In this document: one piece after another, positions 6,730 to 13,904 of the stretch
How positions within the stretch are numbered: position 1 is the stretch's first letter
Layout of the letters: each line of letters begins with the position of its first letter
Source: Thermoplasmatales archaeon
GTDB taxonomy: Archaea; Thermoplasmatota; E2; DHVEG-1
Direction: 5' to 3'
Length of the DNA: 39,477 nucleotides
Assembly (NCBI GenBank): GCA_020341795.1
Contig: CP070836.1
Location: 1,749,722 to 1,789,198 of the forward strand
Made by a program: the position numbers and the translations under genes
Notes under the pieces: model-generated
The model's input: the letters and a program-made list of their open reading frames with translations, nothing else
What the model was told of the DNA's origin: nothing
Databases searched by the model: none

Positions 6730-7662
6730 TTAAATGCTCAAACCCACAATTTTACCATAAATAATAAAACTGGAAATCAAATAACCGCCTATTGCACCGC
6801 TACAAAGAAGAGGTAAACCTGCTTGTGGTTTCCCTTTCATTACCGATGTCATCAAAATGAGAAAACCTATGAGTGTACCAAGAATTACCGAAAGTGCAAT
6901 TGGAAGTCCATTTTCGATATGTGAATATGCTGCTGCAACAAGTATTCCTGGCATCACAATATCTCCTAGTCCCATGAAAAATGCGTCTCTTTCTTCTCCT
7001 TCTTCAATTTGTTCTTTCAGACGTCTTGTCTCTTTAATTAGTGAATATTTTCTTATCTTTGGCACAACAAGAAGTATCGGTAGTTTAAGATCCATTACAG
7101 TGTCTGCAAGATCAATCATATGCTTGGTTTTGTACACAGATATCGCATCATAAATCGCAAGACCAATAAGCAACAAAATTACAAGTAAAATGCCAAGCGA
7201 TATTCCAAAAATAATAATAGCTCCAACACCAATAATTATCCCTGATAAATCAATAACATACCACTCTGGATATTTATAAAGAATAATAACAAGTATTATC
7301 GCAAGTAAAATAGATAATCCAAGTACGATATATGGATAATTTGGAAATATAATATTTAAAACCGGTAAGAAAAACGCATAAAACGAGGTATAACCAACCG
7401 CGAACAATATTATAAATTGTATAATTTTATCTTTCCAATACCTTGCAATAAGCAATATTACAACTGTAATTGCAAGCATTATGACAATTATCTGAAGAAT
7501 ATTTATTGGATTGTTAATATCCTCACCCCAGACTTGCTCAACACCACCTCGAATTACAAAAGGTTCAATTAGAATAATCACTAGACCATAGATTAACAAA
7601 AATAATAGACCCATAATTGCTACTGCAAAATACTCTTTTTTATCTTTTTTAAACATAAACAT
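6730..7662 (-). CDS. Presenilin/signal peptide peptidase-like (A22) intramembrane aspartyl protease
   Basis: This 310-aa protein has about nine membrane helices. It has the paired catalytic motifs of the family: YD in TM6 (Asp172, in AIYDAISVYKT) and G-x-G-D in TM7 (Asp234, in GLGDIVMPG). The PAL-type motif follows as GLPLL (282-286) in the last helix. The charged loop between the catalytic helices (EETRRLKEQIEEGEER region) is typical of archaeal presenilin homologues. The role is cleavage of membrane proteins or signal peptide remnants. It is convergent with the rhomboid gene and 42 bp downstream of the Na+/Ca2+ antiporter on the same strand. Confidence 0.93.
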   Translation of the reverse strand: MFMFKKDKKEYFAVAIMGLLFLLIYGLVIILIEPFVIRGGVEQVWGEDINNPINILQIIVIMLAITVVILLIARYWKDKIIQFIILFAVGYTSFYAFFLPVLNIIFPNYPYIVLGLSILLAIILVIILYKYPEWYVIDLSGIIIGVGAIIIFGISLGILLVILLLIGLAIYDAISVYKTKHMIDLADTVMDLKLPILLVVPKIRKYSLIKETRRLKEQIEEGEERDAFFMGLGDIVMPGILVAAAYSHIENGLPIALSVILGTLIGFLILMTSVMKGKPQAGLPLLCSGAIGGYLISSFIIYGKIVGLSI

Positions 7663-7704
7663 TTGTGATATAAGTTTTTCACTATTTAACGGGTTTGATA
7701 TTTA

Positions 7705-8664
7705 TCATTTAGGAATTATATACCAGATGAAAATGGCATATATTATAAGCATTAATACCCCTTCTTTTCTGGAAATTATATTTCCTGTGAAACAAATAGG
7801 TATCATTAATAATGAAATTCCTGAAAGTATCAAAATGTTATCAATAGATTCCGCGGCATTTAATGGAATGAAAAGCGCAGCAAAACCTAAAATTAGTAAA
7901 ATATTAAACACATTTGAACCTAGTACATTACCAACTGCAACATCTGATTCACCCTTATAAGCAGCCATCGCTGATACAACTAACTCAGGAAGAGATGTTC
8001 CTATTGCAACCATTGAAATCGCTATTATAAATGTTGGTATACTGAGTATATTAGCAATAGTAACAGCTGATTCAATAAGTAGATATGAACCAATTACGAC
8101 TCCTACAATTCCAAGCATTATAAGAATTATGTTTTTCCAAGTTTTACCAGAGTTGTATTTTTTATTATTGAATCTTTCTTTTTTAGCGCAATAGACGAAA
8201 AATCCGACAAAAACAGTAAAAAGTACAAGAAATGATACTCCTCCTATAATATGATATGATCTATCTAATAGACCAAAATACGCCCAAATTAAAAGTATTA
8301 TTGTAGCAACTATCATTATAGGTACTTCACGTTTTATGATTCCTCCTTTTATTTTTATAGGTTTTATTATTGAAGCGATTCCAAGAACTAACAATAGATT
8401 TGCTATACATGATCCAATTATGTTTCCTAACGAGATACCAGCACTATCAATATTATTCTGAACAGCAGCACCAACAGATATTGCAAACTCTGGTGCACTT
8501 GTTCCAAAACCCACGAGCAAAACAGAGATAATTAAAGCAGAAACCCCCAACTGTACTGCAGTTTTTACAGTACCATCTACTAGAATGTCAGATCCTTTGT
8601 ATAATAATAATACTCCTCCAATAAATGCAGGTATTGCTAGAAACTCAAGACCATTGGTAAACAT
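7705..8664 (-). CDS. Na+/Ca2+ antiporter, CaCA superfamily (YrbG/NCX_Mj type)
   Basis: This 319-aa protein has ten predicted helices built as an inverted repeat. The alpha-1 repeat contains GFGTSAPEFAIS (Glu59) and then GNIIGSCIAN. The alpha-2 repeat contains AIGTSLPELVVS (Glu227) and then GNVLGSNVFN. These are the ion-coordinating residues of the Ca2+/cation exchanger family. A length of about 310-320 aa is normal for the minimal archaeal exchangers. The minus-strand TATA-like box at 8688-8698 is only ~30 bp from the ATG, so the mRNA is probably leaderless. Confidence 0.94.
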   Translation of the reverse strand: MFTNGLEFLAIPAFIGGVLLLYKGSDILVDGTVKTAVQLGVSALIISVLLVGFGTSAPEFAISVGAAVQNNIDSAGISLGNIIGSCIANLLLVLGIASIIKPIKIKGGIIKREVPIMIVATIILLIWAYFGLLDRSYHIIGGVSFLVLFTVFVGFFVYCAKKERFNNKKYNSGKTWKNIILIMLGIVGVVIGSYLLIESAVTIANILSIPTFIIAISMVAIGTSLPELVVSAMAAYKGESDVAVGNVLGSNVFNILLILGFAALFIPLNAAESIDNILILSGISLLMIPICFTGNIISRKEGVLMLIIYAIFIWYIIPK

Positions 8665-8687
8665 TTTGAGGAGTAATAATAACCCTT

Positions 8688-8698
8688 ATTTATATATC
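8688..8698 (-). promoter_or_regulatory. TATA-like box for the Na+/Ca2+ antiporter
   Basis: TATATAAATAA on the minus strand lies ~24-34 bp before the ATG at 8664. The expected start coincides with the start codon, so the transcript is probably leaderless. It is half of a divergent promoter region shared with the diphthine synthase gene. Confidence 0.5.
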
Positions 8699-8748
8699 TA
8701 ACAGTTTTATTATAATATTGAAGATTTGTACAAGTGATAAAGTTTTTC

Positions 8749-8758
8749 TATAAAATAA
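8749..8758 (+). promoter_or_regulatory. TATA-like box for dphB
   Basis: CTATAAAATA lies about 30 bp before the ATG at 8784, predicting a very short or absent leader. No Shine-Dalgarno site is seen at the start codon. Confidence 0.5.
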
Positions 8759-8783
8759 TATTAAGAATAATCAGTGAAAAAGT

Positions 8784-9593
8784 ATGCCAAAAGGAAAATT
8801 AACTTTTATTGGACTTGGACTTTATGATGAAAAAGACATATCAGTTAAAGGATTAGAAGAAATAAAAAAATCAGATAATGTATATGCAGAGTTTTATACA
8901 GCAAAACTAGTTGGTGCTAATTTTAAAAATTTAAATAAAATTACAGGTAAAAAAATTAATATATTAACTCGTGAACAAACTGAAAAAGGAGATATTATAT
9001 TAAGCTCTGCAAAAAATCAAAATGTTGTTTTTTTAACAGCTGGAGATCCAATGACAGCAACAACTCATATAGATATATGTTTAAGAGCAATAAAACAAGG
9101 TATTTTTACAAAAATAATTCATGGTGCAAGTATTGTAACAGCAGTACCTGGGTTACTTGGTCTTCAAAATTATAAGTTTGGACGGACAACAACTCTTGCG
9201 TATCCTGAAGGTGATTATTTCCCAACAAGTCCTTATGATGTTATTATGGATATTAAAAAAATGGGTCTACATACATTAGTTCTTCTTGATATACAAGCTG
9301 AAAAAGAAAAATATATGACTGCTGGAGAAGGAATAAAATATCTTTTAAAAATGGAAGAAAAAAAAGGTATGAAATTATTTAATAATAATAGTATCATATG
9401 TGTTGTAGCCAGTGCTGGTTCAGACAAACCAATTGTAAGAGCAGGAACTATGCAAGATATGCAACAAATGGATTTTGGCCCTCCCCTTCATAGTATTGTT
9501 ATCCCAGGAAAGCTTCATTTCATGGAAATAGAAACACTCATGGTACTTGCACAATTACCTGCACAACAGGGGGAAAAATTGCAAAAAGTATAA
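8784..9593 (+). CDS. dphB: Diphthine synthase
   Basis: This enzyme uses S-adenosylmethionine to methylate the modified histidine of elongation factor 2 (the second step of diphthamide synthesis). The 269-aa protein opens with LTFIGLGLYDEKDIS, and the SAM-binding loop FLTAGDPMTATTH and IIHGASIVTAVPG follow. These blocks, the LGLQNYKFG segment and the usual family length identify DphB clearly. Its substrate EF-2 is encoded 4.3 kb downstream on the same strand with the diphthamide histidine present. The next gene (HerA-like) follows after 43 bp and is probably cotranscribed. Confidence 0.95.
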   Translation: MPKGKLTFIGLGLYDEKDISVKGLEEIKKSDNVYAEFYTAKLVGANFKNLNKITGKKINILTREQTEKGDIILSSAKNQNVVFLTAGDPMTATTHIDICLRAIKQGIFTKIIHGASIVTAVPGLLGLQNYKFGRTTTLAYPEGDYFPTSPYDVIMDIKKMGLHTLVLLDIQAEKEKYMTAGEGIKYLLKMEEKKGMKLFNNNSIICVVASAGSDKPIVRAGTMQDMQQMDFGPPLHSIVIPGKLHFMEIETLMVLAQLPAQQGEKLQKV

Positions 9594-9636
9594 TAAACCC
9601 AGGTTGTATATTGACGAATTAATAAGGGGATTTGAG

Positions 9637-11502
9637 ATGCCACAGAAAGAAAATGTTGTCGGTTATATTTATGGAGATGTAGGCAGTACAGATTTTAATT
9701 TTGCAGTAAATGGACAGAATTTACGTAAGTTTGACTATATTTATGCACCACATAAAGAAGGAAATATTCTTGCACAAATAATGGATATACGAGAAATATC
9801 TGATTTAAAATTTGAAGATGCAACCATGATGATGCATAGCGGTGAGATGCCTACTATTCGCACAAGTCTTTCTGCCTATGCTGATGTAATTGGATATCGT
9901 GATAAAAAAGGACTTCTTCAATCTCCAAAGTCTCCGTTTGGATCTGGGACTGCTATTATGCTAGCTAATGAAGACCTTATTCGTCATGTATTAGGTCTTA
10001 GTGCATCAAAAGAAAACGGTGCATACCTCGGTCTTCTAAAAGGACATAATCTTAAAGTTTTTTTAAATGTTGATTCTCTTGTTCAAAAACATATTTGCAT
10101 TTTAGCTAAAACTGGAGGAGGTAAGTCTTATGCTTGTGGAGTACTTGTTGAAGAAATGATGAAGCATAAGATTCCTATGGTTATAATTGATACTCATGGC
10201 GAGTATCATAGTCTTACTAAACCTAATAAAAATCGCAAAGATCTGAAAAATATGACTCGTTTTGATGTTAAAAACAAATCATACTCATCACAAATAAATG
10301 AATATTCGCCGATCGGTTCACGGGGAAATATTAAACATTTAACTTTGAAAGGAGTGAATTTGAAAGCAAGAGAAATTATTGATCTTTTATCAGCAAAATT
10401 ATCTGGACCACAAGTTGGAGTTCTATATCAAGCAATTAAAGAACTTAAAGAGTATAAAAATGTTTACAATCTTCGTGATATTATTGACTCTGTAAATAGG
10501 AGTAAAAGCAATGCACGTTGGAATGTTATTGCATCTCTTGAATCTCTAGATTCAATAGGTGTTTTTAATGATACAGGAACAAATACTTTAGATATCGTGC
10601 GAAATGGTAAATGTACTCTTATAAATATGAAAGGTGTACCACCTGATGTTCAAGAAGTTGTAGTTGCACGTCTCACCAAAGAGCTTTTTGATGATCGTAA
10701 AGCAGGAAAAATTCCACCATTTCTTATGATTGTTGAAGAAGCACATAATTATTGTCCAGAAAAAGGTGTAGGAAAAGCTGTATCATCAGGTATACTCAGA
10801 ACAGTAGCATCTGAAGGTCGTAAATTTGGAATGGGTCTATGTATTGTAAGTCAACGTCCTGCAAAAGTTGATAAAAACATAATTTCCCAATGTAACACTA
10901 ACATTATCTTAAAGGTCACAAATCCTAATGATCTCAAAGCAATTATTCAGAGCGTTGAGGGATTAACCACTCAGACTTATCGTGAAATACAACGTCTACC
11001 AATTGGTGTTGCACTAATTTCAGGTTCAGGACTTCAAATGCCTGTTATGACAGAAATACGGACTCGGGAAACCAACCATGGTGGTAAATCAGTAAGTATA
11101 TCTGGAAAAGGTGAACAACAGATATCACAGGAACCAAGAGTTCCAAAGGGTCCAGCACCACCTCCAAGGATAAATGCACCTCCAATTAAAACTGAACCAG
11201 ATACAAAAACAGAGCCAATTGTTAAAACAGAAACTGCTACTGATAAAGCAAAAACCGTAAATCGAGTTGCAAAAAGACTTGGATGGGTTGAATCAAATGA
11301 TCCAGATGAAGCAATTAAAATCCTTACTAAAGAAGCAGAGAAAATGAATGAAAACGTTTACAAATATCTTGAGTCATTAGCAAAGCTTGGTACAAAGTTC
11401 TGCTTTGTTGAAAATCCTAACTGCCCAAGTTGTCCAATGAGTCAAGGATGTCTATACAAGGCAACACATCAAACTCAAAAGAAAAGATTTTTTAAAAGAT
11501 AA
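9637..11502 (+). CDS. HerA-like hexameric DNA-translocating ATPase with endonuclease III-type Fe-S tail
   Basis: The protein has 621 residues from the ATG at 9637, which a GGGG-containing site precedes; an in-frame ATG at 9547 lies inside dphB and is unlikely. The N-terminus is a HAS-barrel-like beta region. The RecA-like core has Walker A TGGGKS (159-164), the DTHGEY strand and Walker B FLMIVEEAHN (Glu367-Glu368), with SQRP as sensor; all are HerA/FtsK-family traits. A Pro/Thr-rich linker (~495-537) leads to a segment beginning VNRVAKRLGW and ending C-x6-C-x2-C-x5-C (Cys589, 596, 599, 605). This is the exact cluster spacing of endonuclease III/MutY. HerA works with NurA in DNA end resection; no nurA, mre11 or rad50 is in this window. 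Confidence 0.9.
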   Translation: MPQKENVVGYIYGDVGSTDFNFAVNGQNLRKFDYIYAPHKEGNILAQIMDIREISDLKFEDATMMMHSGEMPTIRTSLSAYADVIGYRDKKGLLQSPKSPFGSGTAIMLANEDLIRHVLGLSASKENGAYLGLLKGHNLKVFLNVDSLVQKHICILAKTGGGKSYACGVLVEEMMKHKIPMVIIDTHGEYHSLTKPNKNRKDLKNMTRFDVKNKSYSSQINEYSPIGSRGNIKHLTLKGVNLKAREIIDLLSAKLSGPQVGVLYQAIKELKEYKNVYNLRDIIDSVNRSKSNARWNVIASLESLDSIGVFNDTGTNTLDIVRNGKCTLINMKGVPPDVQEVVVARLTKELFDDRKAGKIPPFLMIVEEAHNYCPEKGVGKAVSSGILRTVASEGRKFGMGLCIVSQRPAKVDKNIISQCNTNIILKVTNPNDLKAIIQSVEGLTTQTYREIQRLPIGVALISGSGLQMPVMTEIRTRETNHGGKSVSISGKGEQQISQEPRVPKGPAPPPRINAPPIKTEPDTKTEPIVKTETATDKAKTVNRVAKRLGWVESNDPDEAIKILTKEAEKMNENVYKYLESLAKLGTKFCFVENPNCPSCPMSQGCLYKATHQTQKKRFFKR

Positions 11503-11515
11503 ATGAAAGAGTGAA

Positions 11516-12604
11516 ATGTATAAAAAAAACCTACCAAAATTCATAGTTTTAATCTTTATAGTTTTAATAATAACAGGATGTTTCTCAGAAAATAATCTTA
11601 TTATTTATGAATCCCATGCAACAAAAATAAGTTATAGAATAACCTATGGATACCAGATTAATTGTAGCGGAGAAGGTGAATTAACAATTCTTTACGATTG
11701 TGATACTCCTGAAGTTTTAAAAGGTACAACTGAGATTGAAAATATATTAGATAAAACCTATTTTTCAAAAACAATTGCAACACATAACGATATAATAAGC
11801 TGGAATATTACAACAACAAATTGTACAAATTACAAACTTGGTTTGACTGCTAATATTGTAGCTGAAAGCTCTGTAATCTCCGATTTAAATGGTGAAAACG
11901 CACTTAATATTCAACAGATAAAAGAAATACGTCCCGATTTAATAAACAAGTATTGTAACCTTCAAGCAAATGAGACAATAACGTTTATTAATCCAACTGA
12001 TTTAGATATAATTAACCTAGCTTATGAACAATATGAAAAAGCAAACTCAGATAATGCATTAATTGTTGCAAAAGAATTATTTAAATGGTTAAAGGAAAAA
12101 ACAATATATACAACACATATTGATAAAAATAATGTTCAAACATCATCATATACACTAGAAAAATGCACTGGTGACTGTGATGATTTATCATTTTTATATA
12201 TCTCATTATGTAGAGCTGTAAAAATACCAGCAAGATTTATAAGAGGTTTTTTAGTTGAAGATAATAACGCTATTCCACATGCATGGACTGAAGTATACGT
12301 AGGTGGAGGAATTGGCAACAACGGCTGGATCTCGGTTGAATGCGCAGGTACTGCTAAAGGAGATAATAAATTACAATATGAATTACATCAAAATTTTGGT
12401 ATAGAAAGTGCAAATTATCTCAGATTATTTATTGACGATGGATCAAATGAATCTCTCATTGAATCATTCAAAGGTATATCATATCTAGCAGATTCAACAC
12501 TTGATATTGACTCTCCAAGCTCATTAATAAAAGTTCAAAACTACATGGAACTTGAGTCACATGAACTACATGTAGATAAAAACAATATTAGAAAATATAG
12601 ATAG
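11516..12604 (+). CDS. Transglutaminase-like lipoprotein
   Basis: This 362-aa protein has a signal peptide and a lipobox (LIITGC, Cys22), so it should be exported and lipid-anchored. The C-terminal half carries a transglutaminase/papain-like fold: GDCDDLSFL (Cys221), PHAWTEVYV (His255) and WISVECAG. The third catalytic position, usually Asp, is Glu275 here. Such proteins cleave peptide or amide bonds or cross-link proteins at the cell surface; the substrate is unknown. Its ATG is 13 bp after the HerA stop, suggesting cotranscription. The N-terminal ~150 residues are an unassigned beta-rich domain with several Asn-x-Ser/Thr sites. Confidence 0.82.
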   Translation: MYKKNLPKFIVLIFIVLIITGCFSENNLIIYESHATKISYRITYGYQINCSGEGELTILYDCDTPEVLKGTTEIENILDKTYFSKTIATHNDIISWNITTTNCTNYKLGLTANIVAESSVISDLNGENALNIQQIKEIRPDLINKYCNLQANETITFINPTDLDIINLAYEQYEKANSDNALIVAKELFKWLKEKTIYTTHIDKNNVQTSSYTLEKCTGDCDDLSFLYISLCRAVKIPARFIRGFLVEDNNAIPHAWTEVYVGGGIGNNGWISVECAGTAKGDNKLQYELHQNFGIESANYLRLFIDDGSNESLIESFKGISYLADSTLDIDSPSSLIKVQNYMELESHELHVDKNNIRKYR

Positions 12605-12766
12605 ATAACCATTAGAGTTTTATAATATAAAAATATTAAAAAAAATAGTAGGGATGCACAAAGCAACAAATGATCTAGAATCAAATAGACAACCTATATT
12701 ATGCTAAAAATTCGACTAATTAATTATAAATTTGTTGTGGTTTAATAGATTAATTGAACATAATAA

Positions 12767-12778
12767 TTTAAATATAAG
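12767..12778 (+). promoter_or_regulatory. TATA-like box for the uS12-uS7(-EF-2) cluster
   Basis: TTTAAATATAAG lies ~45-55 bp before the uS12 start codon. A start near 12797 would give a ~25-nt leader containing the GGTGA ribosome site at 12810-12814. The rest of the gap 12605-12820 holds no ORF I can support. Confidence 0.5.
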
Positions 12779-12820
12779 AAGTGCATACAGCCGTTACTCT
12801 ATACCAACAGGTGAAAGAAA

Positions 12821-13252
12821 TTGGGTAAAGGAATTAATGCTGCAAGAAAACTAAAAAAAGCAAGAAGAAAACAAAACTGGAATGATCGTTATTACAAAAA
12901 ACGAGTTTTACATTTAAAAGAAAAAGCAGATCCACTTGAGGGTACAGCACAAGCAAGAGGAATCGTAATAGAAAAAGTAGGTATAGAGGCAAAGCAACCA
13001 AATTCTGCAATACGTAAATGTGTTAAAGTACAACTAATTAAAAACGGTCGTCAGATAACAGCTTTTGCACCAGGAAATAACGCAATTAGCTTTATTGATG
13101 AACACGATGAAGTAATGGTTGAAGGTATAGGCGGACGTATGGGACGATCATACGGAGATATTCCAGGTGTACGATTTAAAGTAATAAAAGTAAACGATGT
13201 AAGCCTTAATGAAATGATTAAGGGCAAAGTCGAAAAAGCAATGAGACGATAA
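12821..13252 (+). CDS. rps12: 30S ribosomal protein uS12
   Basis: A 143-aa decoding-centre protein of the archaeal/eukaryotic S12 (S23e) type. The block [19 protein letters not shown] and the closing [20 protein letters not shown] are diagnostic. The start is TTG at 12821, supported by an upstream GGTGA and by the expected [12 protein letters not shown]-terminus. The gene for uS7 follows after 2 bp, and EF-2 after that, the standard translation cluster. Confidence 0.98.
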   Translation: MGKGINAARKLKKARRKQNWNDRYYKKRVLHLKEKADPLEGTAQARGIVIEKVGIEAKQPNSAIRKCVKVQLIKNGRQITAFAPGNNAISFIDEHDEVMVEGIGGRMGRSYGDIPGVRFKVIKVNDVSLNEMIKGKVEKAMRR

Positions 13253-13254
13253 AG

Positions 13255-13848
13255 ATGACAGCAAAAAAAACAAACACAGAAACAATAAATTTTTTCCCTG
13301 TTCTTTCAAAATACAACATGGAAGATGTTAAAATTGAAGATCAAGGTCTTGCAAGATACATCAACTTAGAAACAGAAAATATATACTTAGGTGGTGTATA
13401 TTCAAATAAACTTTTTGCAAAATCAAAAATACCGATAGTAGAGCGATTAATCAACAATTTGATGAGAACTGAAAATTATAATGGTAAAAAAAGCAAAGCA
13501 TACAAGGTTGTTAGAAATACTTTTGAATTTATTGATAAAAAAGCAAAAATAAATCCTGTTCAAGTTTTTGTTCAAGCATTACAAAACGCAGCTCCTAAAG
13601 AAGAAACCACTCGACTTCGTTTTGGAGGGATAAGTGTTCCAAAAGCAGTTGATGTAGCACCACAGAGACGTCTTGATATTGCTCTTAGAAACATATGCAA
13701 AGGAAGTGTTTCTGCAAGTCATAAAAATAAAAAAAGTATTGAAAAATGTCTTGCAGATGAGATTATAAAAGCAAGCAAAAATGATGTTGCATCTTTTGCA
13801 GTTGCTAAGAAAAACGATATTGAGCGTGTAGCTAAATCAGCTCGATAA
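13255..13848 (+). CDS. rps7: 30S ribosomal protein uS7
   Basis: A 197-aa primary 16S rRNA-binding protein. Recognisable parts are PIVERLINNLMRT, the NPVQVFVQALQNAAP helix, and SVPKAVDVAPQRRLDIALR, which is the rRNA- and mRNA-contacting loop. Length and N-terminal extension are those of archaeal S7. It begins 2 bp after uS12 and is surely translated from the same mRNA. Confidence 0.98.
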   Translation: MTAKKTNTETINFFPVLSKYNMEDVKIEDQGLARYINLETENIYLGGVYSNKLFAKSKIPIVERLINNLMRTENYNGKKSKAYKVVRNTFEFIDKKAKINPVQVFVQALQNAAPKEETTRLRFGGISVPKAVDVAPQRRLDIALRNICKGSVSASHKNKKSIEKCLADEIIKASKNDVASFAVAKKNDIERVAKSAR

Positions 13849-13904
13849 AAAAAGATGAAGAATGTAAAAATTTATTTTAATATTAATTAGAGGTGTTAAT
13901 TAGT

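Noticed and set aside
9547-9636. Longer N-terminus for the HerA-like protein
   Set aside because: These codons lie inside dphB in another frame; the HAS-barrel begins right after ATG 9637, which has a ribosome site.
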